Shown piece by piece: positions 22,089-30,171 of a stretch of DNA of 46,869 bases. Position 1 is the first letter of the stretch. Each line of letters starts with the position of its first letter. The stretch lies in the NCBI GenBank assembly GCA_037139695.1, contig JBAXFX010000002.1:1-46869 (forward strand), read 5' to 3'. Source of the stretch: JAAXTX01 sp037139695. GTDB taxonomy: Bacteria > Patescibacteriota > Minisyncoccia > Moranbacterales > UBA1568. The position numbers and the translations under genes were made by a program. The notes beneath the pieces are model-generated. The model was given only the letters and a program-made list of their open reading frames with translations. It made no database searches and had not been told where the DNA came from.

Positions 22089-23252
22089 CTACGATATGAC
22101 GCTGTCGTCGAACTCTTCGATATCGCGCGTCTTCTTGATCGTGAGCGACACGGATTCCTTGTCGGGAAGCTTCGCGGCCTCGACCGCTTTTCGTGCCGGG
22201 ACGGGGAGTATGGGGAGAATCCCCCGAAGCGCCGTCCCATCAATCTTCCGTATTTCATCCCATTTGTCAAGGGGGGTGAGGATCTCACGGAGCTTGTCCT
22301 CGTCGTATTTCCATGTCCGACGGACCGATTTCCCGACGATGCCGGAGGAACCGAAGACACGGTCCACCGCCTTTTCCTCCATGTAGTGCAGGAGCGTTTC
22401 CTGAAGTCCGGCAAAGCGGGCCTTGTCGCTCTTCATCCTGTCCCGGAGTGCGAGGATCTCCTCGATCGAAGCCTGCGCTGTCTCGTCCTCGACCGCTTTT
22501 TCCTCGAGGAATTTGTGCTTCCAGAAGGGGCAGAGCCGTTGGTACCCACAGTAATCGCACAGCGGCGTGAGGATAGGTTCGAATTCTCCGGCATCGATAT
22601 GGGCGATAGTCTCGAGAAACTGTGAATCGAGGGCGTCGAGCTGCTCACGGGTGCGCGTCGAGGAAAGTTTCACGCCATGACGGAGGTAGTACAGACTGAC
22701 GGTGATCCGGTCGAGGTGTTCCGTCTCCTTCGGGTAGCGGCCAAGGAACGCCCGGAGGTAGATCGAGAGCTGGAGATCGTTATCGACCTTCTCCTGTGAG
22801 GGCATCTTGCGCGCGGTCTTGTAGTCGATGATTTCGAAGCCGTCCGGCGTCGCGTCGATGCGGTCGATCGTGCCGGCGATGATATGTCGGCCCGTCTCCT
22901 CGTTTCCGATTTCGAGGGCGAAGCGACTTTCGAGGTCGACGATGGTGAAGTCATTCGGATCGTTTTTGTGGTAATAGTCCGAGATGATTTTCACGCCCTG
23001 TGAAAACGCGGTGCGCTCCGTGACCTCGTCGTCGTAGAGGTCGCTGTTCCAGATCTGGGAGAACTGATTGAGCGCCGCATCGAGCGAGGGTTGCGTGGGT
23101 CCCGGCGTATGAATATAGCGGAGAACGGAGTGGATAATCGTCCCGAAGACCTGTTCTTTGGACTTCGGTTCCTTTATCCGGTCGACATACTGGAACCGGT
23201 ATTTGAGCGGACAATTTTTGTAGGCCTCGAGGCCGGAGTAAGAGATACGCAT
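22089..23252 (-). CDS. RecB-like PD-(D/E)XK nuclease with Fe-S cysteines
   Basis: The protein has 387 residues. The N-terminus ISYSGLEAYKNCPLKYRFQY carries the first Cys of the iron-sulfur site (Cys14). The other three are in CDYCGYQRLC at about 245. The nuclease core is complete: FGTIIHSVL (His), AGTIDRIDATPDGFEIIDYK with the Asp and the D-x-K pair, and QLSIYLRAFL (Q-x3-Y). This is the AddB/Cas4-type single-domain exonuclease family. No helicase partner or cas gene is nearby, so a role in DNA repair or recombination is more likely than CRISPR adaptation. Confidence 0.9.
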   Translation of the reverse strand: MRISYSGLEAYKNCPLKYRFQYVDRIKEPKSKEQVFGTIIHSVLRYIHTPGPTQPSLDAALNQFSQIWNSDLYDDEVTERTAFSQGVKIISDYYHKNDPNDFTIVDLESRFALEIGNEETGRHIIAGTIDRIDATPDGFEIIDYKTARKMPSQEKVDNDLQLSIYLRAFLGRYPKETEHLDRITVSLYYLRHGVKLSSTRTREQLDALDSQFLETIAHIDAGEFEPILTPLCDYCGYQRLCPFWKHKFLEEKAVEDETAQASIEEILALRDRMKSDKARFAGLQETLLHYMEEKAVDRVFGSSGIVGKSVRRTWKYDEDKLREILTPLDKWDEIRKIDGTALRGILPILPVPARKAVEAAKLPDKESVSLTIKKTRDIEEFDDSVIS

Positions 23253-23787
23253 AGGAAGGAGTTTAACAATCGACCCGCTGCGCTTCCGTCTTACGGAGTG
23301 AGCGGACCCCGCTCGCCAAGACGAACGGACAGGAGACCGGATAATAATGAATCAGCCGTATTCTCATTTCCTATTGTAGCAGAAAATGCCGCTCACATGA
23401 GTTTGACATGATATAGTAAACGTGTCTTTATATTGATTTCTTGATTTCAGCGGGGGAGGGAGTGTATTTGAAAAGCGATGGCAGAGGGCGAGGCATCGGC
23501 ATGTCAGTCTTGGTGATCGGAGGAAAGATCGTCCTGGGCATAGATTCTTCATCGGGGAGCGACCGTCATCGTGTGTTTATTTTTCAAAACGGTTATTTAT
23601 ATTTTGCTTTTTATAAGCCTCTTTTGTATTTATAATATGTCGCATTATGTAACTTATGCGACATGATATAGTAAAAAGAATCATAAACAAGATATCACGA
23701 AGTGACACCGGGGTTCCCGCACAAACGCTCCTGTCTGATTTTCCATTATCCTTATAGAAGAGACTATGTTTATCATCCTTATTCGGT
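23253..23787. other. Gene-poor region with repeats
   Basis: No convincing gene is seen. It contains a 16-bp exact direct repeat GACATGATATAGTAAA (23405-23420 and 23660-23675). The first copy is preceded by TT, giving a -35-like TTGACA. It also contains an inverted repeat ATGTCGCAT/ATGCGACAT (23637-23645 with 23656-23664). A 64-codon ORF at 23441-23635 lacks support. Confidence 0.6.
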
Positions 23788-24001
23788 TCATATTACCCCG
23801 CATCCGGCTCCGTATGCGATGTCGTTATCATTCATCACGACGGGTATTCGATGTGGAATACGAAGGTGATTCGGATCAGTCGGCCTCTGCGGCGTGTACC
23901 GGTCGCTCGACATAGTGTTGATCCGACATTTCTTATCGAATGTTCCATCACGCCAGGAACACACTTCTCCACAATGCGCGAGGACCGTTTGTGCTGGCCA
24001 A

Positions 24002-24520
24002 GGTGGTACCTGATGTACCCTGGATATGGTTGGTGTTTTAAAATTTCGTAATCCTAAAAGACGACCAGTCGGCATGAATCGATAATGAGGACGAAGTGAG
24101 TGGCATGCGGTGGTACCTGATGTACCCCCTTCGGGGTCGAATTTCTGATTTCGTAAAGCAGACAATGAGTATCCCCTTCCATTTTTCAAAAAATATTCGC
24201 ACGGGATACATGGGCCGGAATTTTTCGGCGGACCGTTCATGGATGCGTGATATTCGGGAAAGGACGCCGAACTTTCTCGAAATGAACGTCCTATGGTGGT
24301 ACCTGATGTACCCTTTATACGGTCGAATCTTTGATCTTTCAAAACGGACATGGAACATCTCATCCGTTTTACACCTCATGCCCTCCCCTCCTGTTTTTGA
24401 AAAGCGGCAAGGGGAGTGCGTCGTATTCTAAAATCATGAAACGGACAGTTTCCGGTGGTACCTGATGTACCCCTATGATATCGGATTTCTGATTTCTTCT
24501 TTTAAAGACAGACCGATGTC
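24002..24520. repeat. Four dispersed copies of a 19-bp repeat with similar flanks
   Basis: GGTGGTACCTGATGTACCC occurs exactly four times, at 24002-24020, 24109-24127, 24295-24313 and 24454-24472, all in one orientation. Each can form the hairpin GGTAC-CTGAT-GTACC. Three copies are followed by related sequence (GTCGAAT-TTTGAT-TT-AAA-CGGACA type), and the upstream flanks also share AATG-AGGAC-type blocks. So the real unit is about 90-100 bp and has diverged around a fixed core. Spacing is irregular (107, 186, 159 bp). No gene is supported in 23788-24557. Confidence 0.85.
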
Positions 24521-24557
24521 CGGCTTTTCGGACATTCGTATCGGATGCGTCGATCAT

Positions 24558-25253
24558 TCATTTCAAGAGTCTCGGAGCGGAAGAAAATCCTCCAGTCTTC
24601 GGTCCGGAAGAAAGTGGTTTCATGGAGGTTCCCGTGGTCGGCAAAGAAGAGCTTATCGGCTTGGGGCCGGACTGCCGTTGTGGTGACTGATTCGGATGAT
24701 GCGATACGTAGGACTTTCCGAAGGACTGTTCGGCCACCTGCCGATTCTGAACGGAAGGGGACGCCGAGAACGGAACCAGGCCTTTCATCGGAGCAGAGGC
24801 TTGAGATGATACTTGTCGATCTTTCGCGCTATTCGATCCCGTCACATATTTCCCAGTCCGATGTGCCTTGTAAATCTCCCGCATCTGCTGACGCTTGAAT
24901 GACGCGGTTGATTTCGATGTCTTGAGCATCGATTTCTCGGTCCTGATGGCTTCCGACCGAGTCAACTCCCCTCTCTCCTCCATTTTCTTGATAATACCGG
25001 TAGCATCCTTCTCGGTCAGCCCGAAGAAATCCCCTGTTCTTGAATGAAGCTTGCCACCACCCGCCTCATAGAGTTCTTTTCCGAGCTTCATCCGTTCGGA
25101 ATATTTGAGAGTGGCTGCCAATTCGGGAGTCTTTTTCAGGAACGCGTCCGCGACACGGTATTCTTTCCCGTTTTTTCCAAGATTTTTTACATCCTTCCAC
25201 TGAAGGATCGTCCCGTCCCGATTCGGTCTTTTCCCGAGAACGTATACGCTCAT
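24558..25253 (-). CDS. Unknown protein with a low-complexity C-terminus
   Basis: The protein has 231 residues. The N-terminal 120 residues look folded (SVYVLGKRPNRDGTILQWKD; GDFFGLTEKDATGIIKKMEE; basic helix FKRQQMREIYKAHRTGKY). The last 100 are rich in Ser, Pro, Gln and Gly and are probably disordered. No family is recognised. It lies 18 bases after the next unknown gene on the same strand and downstream of the M23 peptidase, so the three may be co-transcribed. Confidence 0.7.
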   Translation of the reverse strand: MSVYVLGKRPNRDGTILQWKDVKNLGKNGKEYRVADAFLKKTPELAATLKYSERMKLGKELYEAGGGKLHSRTGDFFGLTEKDATGIIKKMEERGELTRSEAIRTEKSMLKTSKSTASFKRQQMREIYKAHRTGKYVTGSNSAKDRQVSSQASAPMKGLVPFSASPSVQNRQVAEQSFGKSYVSHHPNQSPQRQSGPKPISSSLPTTGTSMKPLSSGPKTGGFSSAPRLLK

Positions 25254-25271
25254 AAGGTATATACGGTATGG

Positions 25272-25748
25272 TTATCCGAACAGCCTGTCCATAATAGTCC
25301 TCGGCTTGGCGGCCGAAGCACCCGCCTCTTCTGTTTCGATAGTCTCGACATCCGCGGCTTCCATCTCATGGACGGGCTTCGGCTCTTTCACGAGCTCCGG
25401 CTCCTTCTCTTTTTCTTCGGGCGTTTCCGGATAGGTGAAGTATTTCGGATCGCGGTTTTCCGTCAATAACGCATCGGCGATGCGTTCGACACTCCCCTTC
25501 GAAAGCCGGGAATTCTTCTCGGCATAGAGTTCGCCGAGGACGGCGCGAAGCGTGTCTGAATCGAGTTTCCCACGTTCGCCGACATGCGATCGGATGCTCT
25601 CGAAAAACGCTTCCTGTCTCGGCTTGTCGAGCAGGACGGAGGCGATTTTCGGATTCTTCATGAGCTCGACCATCGCGGGACTGGTCGAACATTTTTTCGA
25701 CGGGCTCCCCTGGAAGAATTCCTTGTCGAGAATGACCGTATTCCTCAT
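25272..25748 (-). CDS. Unknown acidic-tailed protein
   Basis: The protein has 158 residues. It has a helical N-terminal part (MVELMKNPKIASVLLDKPRQ, then SDTLRAVLGELYAEKNSRLS, then VERIADALL) and a Glu/Pro-rich tail of about 50 residues ending in a basic TIMDRLFG. No family is recognised. It is followed closely by the 231-residue unknown protein. Disordered tails in both suggest partners in an assembly, but this is guesswork. Confidence 0.7.
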   Translation of the reverse strand: MRNTVILDKEFFQGSPSKKCSTSPAMVELMKNPKIASVLLDKPRQEAFFESIRSHVGERGKLDSDTLRAVLGELYAEKNSRLSKGSVERIADALLTENRDPKYFTYPETPEEKEKEPELVKEPKPVHEMEAADVETIETEEAGASAAKPRTIMDRLFG

Positions 25749-25801
25749 ATATGATTATTCCGAATGATTATGGGATTTTGACGCGTGCCCGGAGACGGCC
25801 G

Positions 25802-27097
25802 TTACAGCCAGTTCAGAGGATTATCGCTCTTTCCAATCGGGATGGAGACGCCTTTTACGCTCGAGGAGTTGACAACCTGGAACGAATCGGTGGAGAAGAC
25901 GGAAAAATGAAGATGCGAGGCAGTCGAAAATCCGGTATTTCCCATAAGACCGATCTTATCGCCTCGCTTAATAGTCTGCCCTTTCTTCACGGTCTGGGAC
26001 GAGAGGTGTCCATAGAGAGTCGTAACATCCCCATGGTCGATCGCGATCCATTTTCCGTAGGCGTAATTCCCACAGTTTCCGACACCGACCACCTTGCCGG
26101 CGGCGGCGGCAAAGATCGGCGTCCCGACTTTGTTTCCGAAGTCGAACCCATTGTGTCCGAGCGGCTTCCCATCGCTGTCCGTCCCATACGGATAGTGGCC
26201 GTTTATCTTGGTTTTCGCGAAGCTGGTCAGCCCGTATCCCTGAGTGATGATGTGGTCTGATACCGGATAGGCGAGGTAGCCCTTGTCCGCCGACGGAAAG
26301 GTACCGTCCATCAGACCGGCTTCCAAGGCGCCGATTTCGTCCGCGATCTGTGCCCGCTGCTGTTGCAATGAATCCACGAGTGACGAGTACCGTGTCTGCT
26401 CGTTCTGCGTTTTCACGAGAAGCGCCGCTTTGTTCGTTTGTGCCGTTTTCAGCTCATCGTTCTTCTGTCCGAGTTGCGCCTTTAACGTATCGACTTCGCC
26501 TTTCTTTTGCACGAGCACCTGTTGCTCCCCTTCCAGGGCCTTTTTCGTTGTCGCCATATCCTGCAAGATGCCGGTAATCCGCGCATTGGTCTCACTCATC
26601 CAGTCGTCGCGATTCATGAGAAAGTCGAGATCATTCCCTGTCGAGGCAAGGAGGATCGCAGAGCCGTCGTCTACGAGAGAAGAGGAAGTTCGTATAAGTT
26701 CGGAAAGAATCTGACGCTCCTGTATTATGATGCGCTCCTTCTCCGTGATGTTCGTTTGGACATCCTGGAGCCCCTGCGAAAGGTCTGCTACTTGCTGTTC
26801 CGTTTGGCGAATCTCGATCTCGAGCTTTGCCGCCTGAGCAGTAAGCACGTCGAGCTGGTCGGAGAGCGTCGCCCCCTGGACCTTTTTCAGATCGACGATT
26901 TTCTGATAGGCTTTGATCTTGGCCTTGATTTCGTCGAGTTGATTCTGCCGGTCATCGATAGCCTGTTGTTGGTCGGCACTAAGGTTGACGATACTGTCAC
27001 CGTGCGCACGCGAAACAAAAACAGATCCGGTGGTGATGATGCACCCGATAATGCCGAGACTGAAAAGATGCCTTGATTTTCGTTTTGAGGTTTTCAC
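25802..27097 (-). CDS. EnvC-like M23 peptidase with coiled coil
   Basis: I start at GTG 27097 (431 residues), 6 bases after a TATAAT, because the upstream codons would lie across the promoter. A signal anchor (LFSLGIIGCIITTGSVFVS) is followed by a long coiled coil (about 40-270, many Gln/Glu heptads). A C-terminal LytM domain carries GHNGFDFGNKVG (H-x3-D) and ASHLHFSVF (H-x-H), so the zinc ligands are complete. It should cleave peptidoglycan or activate amidases during cell division, outside the cytoplasmic membrane. The length and layout match EnvC-type proteins. Confidence 0.9.
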   Translation of the reverse strand: MKTSKRKSRHLFSLGIIGCIITTGSVFVSRAHGDSIVNLSADQQQAIDDRQNQLDEIKAKIKAYQKIVDLKKVQGATLSDQLDVLTAQAAKLEIEIRQTEQQVADLSQGLQDVQTNITEKERIIIQERQILSELIRTSSSLVDDGSAILLASTGNDLDFLMNRDDWMSETNARITGILQDMATTKKALEGEQQVLVQKKGEVDTLKAQLGQKNDELKTAQTNKAALLVKTQNEQTRYSSLVDSLQQQRAQIADEIGALEAGLMDGTFPSADKGYLAYPVSDHIITQGYGLTSFAKTKINGHYPYGTDSDGKPLGHNGFDFGNKVGTPIFAAAAGKVVGVGNCGNYAYGKWIAIDHGDVTTLYGHLSSQTVKKGQTIKRGDKIGLMGNTGFSTASHLHFSVFSTDSFQVVNSSSVKGVSIPIGKSDNPLNWL

Positions 27098-27103
27098 CCC
27101 GGA

Positions 27104-27109
27104 ATTATA
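27104..27109 (-). promoter_or_regulatory. -10 box directly before the M23 gene
   Basis: TGCTATAAT on the minus strand ends 6 bases before the GTG start, so the mRNA would begin at or next to the start codon (leaderless). The -35 position has only TTACCT. Confidence 0.65.
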
Positions 27110-27161
27110 GCATGAATCCGGAGCGGAGGTAAGCAGACGGTCGATCGTAGCCTTCAACTTG

Positions 27162-27198
27162 AAAAGCTAGGCCTCCGATCGGAGGCCTAGCTTTTTTA
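27162..27198. terminator. Bidirectional terminator
   Basis: AAAAGCTAGGCCTCC (27162-27176), loop GATC and its perfect complement (27181-27195), with T-runs on both strands. It separates the M23 gene from the membrane protein gene. Confidence 0.92.
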
Positions 27199-27232
27199 AC
27201 CAAACGGTGTTTACGTTGATGTGGTATCAGTA

Positions 27233-27616
27233 TCAGTTCATGAAATCCCGATCACGGGAAAGTCGGGCCTTCCAAGCCATGAAATTGGTATACAGGAACA
27301 GGATGATCATGATGACGAGAAGCGAGACGCGCCGATCCTGCTCAATGGCGACGTTTCGGGCAAATAGGTATGTCGCGGGAAACGCGACAAGCGGGAAGAG
27401 GACATCGGATATCCGGTTCCGGACGCTTTCGACGATCCCTTGACGGTATTCGAACAGTTCCCATAAGAGGGCGAGTGCGAGAGTCGAAAGAAAGGCGGTC
27501 CCGGCGGTGATTGAAAAGACGATCGCGACCAGAGCCGTCACCGCACCGAACAAAAAATGCGGGATTGACCAGAAATCGACCAGGTCTTTCAGGAAAGGAA
27601 GTGTTTTTCTCTTCAT
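27233..27616 (-). CDS. Small integral membrane protein (VanZ/YjdF-like layout)
   Basis: The start is the ATG of MKRKTLPFLK (127 residues). Four hydrophobic helices are seen, at roughly 20-40, 45-60, 75-92 and 105-122. Charged residues lie inside the membrane part: HFLFG, ALLWELFEYRQG and NRISDVLFPLVA. This pattern (E-x2-E ... N-x3-D) recalls small polytopic families such as DUF2238/YjdF or VanZ-like proteins, but I cannot assign it firmly. It follows gltX on the same strand by about 45 bases and may be co-transcribed. Confidence 0.7.
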   Translation of the reverse strand: MKRKTLPFLKDLVDFWSIPHFLFGAVTALVAIVFSITAGTAFLSTLALALLWELFEYRQGIVESVRNRISDVLFPLVAFPATYLFARNVAIEQDRRVSLLVIMIILFLYTNFMAWKARLSRDRDFMN

Positions 27617-27663
27617 GCTTCGTGTCATTCTTTTTTTGATTCAGACTCGAGCGCTTGTCTGTC

Positions 27664-29205
27664 TTATCCTATGGCGCCAAGTGCCGACTCTATCCTGCTT
27701 CGGGTCGCGTCCTTGCCGATGACCCAGGCAATGTCTTGGGGTGGTGGCGACTGTTTGGCGCCGGAAAGTGCGACGCGGAGTGGCCAGAGGAAATCGCCAC
27801 GTTTCTCACCGGCTGCCTCGAGAAGGATTTCACCAAGCCGTTCACGAGTCCAGTCCGCGTCGGATACTCCTTCGAGCAACACCCTCGCTTTCCCGAGGAC
27901 CTCGCGGGTCGCTTCGGAAGTATTCCCCTTCCATGGAAGTAGCGCCGGATCGATGACGGGATCGACGAAGAGGAACGGATGCTCGTCTCCGATGCCGGCA
28001 AGTGTCGTGAGTCGCTCCTGGCCGACAGCGACGACGCGCCGTATATATTCGTCCGTCTTTCGCTCGTCCGCTGCGCCGATACAGAAATCCTTGCCAAGAA
28101 GGAACGGCTTGACCTGCTTGGTCAGTTCATCGACGGATAACACCTTGATATACTGCGCGTTCAGCCAGTCAAGCTTGCGTATGTCAAACACGGCACCGGA
28201 CTTATTGACTTGCGAAAAATCGAATGCATCGGACAACTCGGACAGCGTGAAGATCTCCTTTGTGCTCCCCTGCCCAGGATTCCACCCGAGCAACGCGACG
28301 AAGTTGATGAGTGCCTCGGGCAGATACCCCTTCGCGAGATAGTCCTCGACGGCGACATCGCCCTGGCGCTTGGAAAGCTTGCTCTTGTCGGGATTGAGGA
28401 GGAGTGGGAGGTGAGCGAAGATCGGTATATCCCACCCGAACGCCTCGTACAAAAGAACGTGCTTCGGTGTGCTCGGGAGCCACTCCTCACCACGGATGAC
28501 GTGTGTCACTTCCATAAGCCTATCGTCCACGACGCTTGCGAGGTGATAGGTCGGGTACCCGTCGGTCTTCACGAGAATCTGATCATCGACATTTTTCGCA
28601 TTGATACGCACGTCGCCACGTACGAGATCATGGAATACGATGTCACCACGGTCCTCCGGCACATTGAGCCGTATGACGGACGGTTCGCCGGCAGTCATAC
28701 GCCGTGCGACTTCCTCGTCGGACAGGGAGAGGCAGAGCTTGTCGTACTTCGGCGCCTCGTGATCTACCGTCTGCTTCTCACGCAATATGTCGAGCCGTTC
28801 ACGGGAACAGAAACAGCGGTATGCATGTTTTGATTCGACGAGCTGTTCAGCGTACTCGGCGTAGATCGGCAGGCGCTCGGACTGGATATACGGACCGTGT
28901 GACCCGACCTCGGACACGCCCGGATAGGTTTCCGAGTGACGGGATGCCTCACGCGCCGATGCGTGCGGATCGTCCAGGAGAAAGACGCCCTCGTCCGGAA
29001 CGACCGACATACCCTCGAGACTCCGCACCAGTCCCTCAAGCGCGCCCGAAACGAAACGGTCCCGGTCCGTGTCCTCGATTCGAAGGATGAACGTGCCCGC
29101 GTTTCTTTTCGCGAAGAGGTAGTTATAGAGCGCCGTGCGGAGACCGCCGACATGCAGTGAGCCGGTCGGCGACGGGGCGAATCGGACTCGGATGGGGCTT
29201 ATCAT
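27664..29205 (-). CDS. gltX: Glutamyl-tRNA synthetase
   Basis: The protein has 513 residues. The class I signatures are clear: FAPSPTGSLHVGGLRTALYN (HIGH equivalent, His18) and KLSKRQGD at about 276 (KMSKS equivalent). HVIRGEEWLPSTPKH and the C-terminal anticodon-binding helices are typical. Residues about 71-105 are an insertion (DEGVFLLDDPHASAREASRH and on) not found in most GluRS. It charges tRNA-Glu. Many bacteria without GlnRS also use it to misacylate tRNA-Gln, such as the tRNA at 1777, for GatCAB; this is not shown here. The start ATG is only a few bases from a tandem-repeat region. Confidence 0.95.
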   Translation of the reverse strand: MISPIRVRFAPSPTGSLHVGGLRTALYNYLFAKRNAGTFILRIEDTDRDRFVSGALEGLVRSLEGMSVVPDEGVFLLDDPHASAREASRHSETYPGVSEVGSHGPYIQSERLPIYAEYAEQLVESKHAYRCFCSRERLDILREKQTVDHEAPKYDKLCLSLSDEEVARRMTAGEPSVIRLNVPEDRGDIVFHDLVRGDVRINAKNVDDQILVKTDGYPTYHLASVVDDRLMEVTHVIRGEEWLPSTPKHVLLYEAFGWDIPIFAHLPLLLNPDKSKLSKRQGDVAVEDYLAKGYLPEALINFVALLGWNPGQGSTKEIFTLSELSDAFDFSQVNKSGAVFDIRKLDWLNAQYIKVLSVDELTKQVKPFLLGKDFCIGAADERKTDEYIRRVVAVGQERLTTLAGIGDEHPFLFVDPVIDPALLPWKGNTSEATREVLGKARVLLEGVSDADWTRERLGEILLEAAGEKRGDFLWPLRVALSGAKQSPPPQDIAWVIGKDATRSRIESALGAIG

Positions 29206-29212
29206 AAAACAA

Positions 29213-29287
29213 GATAACAGAGAGCGATTAACAGGGAACGACAGACAGATTACAGTGAACAGATAACAGTATACGATTAACTAAAAA
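29213..29287. repeat. Degenerate 13-14-bp tandem repeat
   Basis: Units such as GATAACAGAGAGC, GATTAACAGGGAAC, GATTACAGTGAACA and GATAACAGTATAC follow each other between wecG-like and gltX. Related words (GTTATCTGTTAACTG) continue in the 3' end of the glycosyltransferase gene and near 30157. Confidence 0.75.
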
Positions 29288-29289
29288 CT

Positions 29290-30063
29290 TTATTCGGGCA
29301 TGTGTTCATGCTCCTTGTTATCTGTTAACTGTTTCCTGTCCTTCATCCTATCAGAAAGGCATAAAAAAGGGAAAACAACGGTCGAAGTCCATATCCGACC
29401 GACACGGGAAGGCTGTATCACGAGCCGGAACAGCCATTCAAGCCCGAGCGAGCGCATCCACCTGGGTGCCCGTTTCCTCTTACCGGTCAGGAAATCGAAT
29501 GACCCGCCCACACCCATGACGAGCCGGATATTTCCGGGTCGCGCACGGAGCGACTCGACAAAGAGCTCCTGTTCCGGCGCCCCAAAATTGCAGAGTACGA
29601 TCGAGGCATCCCGGACTCCTTCCGGAACCGTATCGGATTCCGGATCGATATCCGCGCCATCGAGAACGATAGTTGGATACGTCGCCATTACGGCTTCACG
29701 AACATCCATATACCAGGAAAGGCCATCTTTCCTGGTTGCAAGAAACACCGAGGCACCGGTGCGTTCGCCTTCCGACAAAATGAAGCGCATCAAATCCGCG
29801 CCCGGATATCTCGAAACGCCAAAGCCCGAGAGAAGCCCCGCCAAAACGATTCCCGATCCGTCCGCAACGCGTATATCGGCCGAACGCAATACGTCCGCGA
29901 ACGCCGTATCGCGATACGCGCACACGAGGAACTCCGGATTGATCGTCGCGATACGAACAAAAGACTCACCGCCAAGACACTCGATGATAACCCGTTCCAG
30001 CTCGACTTGAGAGCGGCTATCAATCGGAATTCCTAATACTTCGTTCCGAGATCTTTCGCTCAT
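29290..30063 (-). CDS. WecG/TagA/CpsF-family glycosyltransferase
   Basis: The protein has 257 residues. The family order is clear: ATINPEFLV, VADGSGIVLA, then GAPEQELFVESL, GVGGSFDFLTGKRKRAPRW and LGLEWLFRLVIQP. These enzymes (GT26) add ManNAc-type sugars to a lipid-linked GlcNAc at the membrane during teichoic acid or surface-polysaccharide assembly. The last residues (QLTDNKEHEHMPE) come from repeat-like DNA, so the original C-terminus may have been changed. It fits with the other surface-sugar genes in the window. Confidence 0.92.
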   Translation of the reverse strand: MSERSRNEVLGIPIDSRSQVELERVIIECLGGESFVRIATINPEFLVCAYRDTAFADVLRSADIRVADGSGIVLAGLLSGFGVSRYPGADLMRFILSEGERTGASVFLATRKDGLSWYMDVREAVMATYPTIVLDGADIDPESDTVPEGVRDASIVLCNFGAPEQELFVESLRARPGNIRLVMGVGGSFDFLTGKRKRAPRWMRSLGLEWLFRLVIQPSRVGRIWTSTVVFPFLCLSDRMKDRKQLTDNKEHEHMPE

Positions 30064-30171
30064 AGTCTCTTGTGGGGCATCTATCGGAATAATGACCTCG
30101 TATCTCTTTCTGTATCCGTATTCGTTTCCGACTCTATGCTGACTGTTTTCATTGTTATCTGTCCTCCGACA

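Noticed and set aside
22089..23252. Cas4 adaptation nuclease
   Set aside because: The protein is twice the usual Cas4 length, there is no cas neighbour and no array; a RecB/AddB-like repair nuclease is the simpler call.
23441..23635. 64-codon ORF with a GGGAGGGA before GTG
   Set aside because: Amino-acid composition changes abruptly along the ORF, no family resemblance, and it lies among repeats; not enough support.
24002..24472. T-box riboswitch antiterminators (GGTGGTACC resembles AGGGTGGNACCGCG)
   Set aside because: The following CGCG is absent, no aminoacyl-tRNA synthetase or amino-acid gene follows, there is no terminator/antiterminator pair, and four copies in a row do not fit.
24002..24472. 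CRISPR array
   Set aside because: Spacers would be 88-167 bp and irregular, the flanks are related to each other, and there are no cas genes. The RecB-like nuclease nearby is not in a cas operon.
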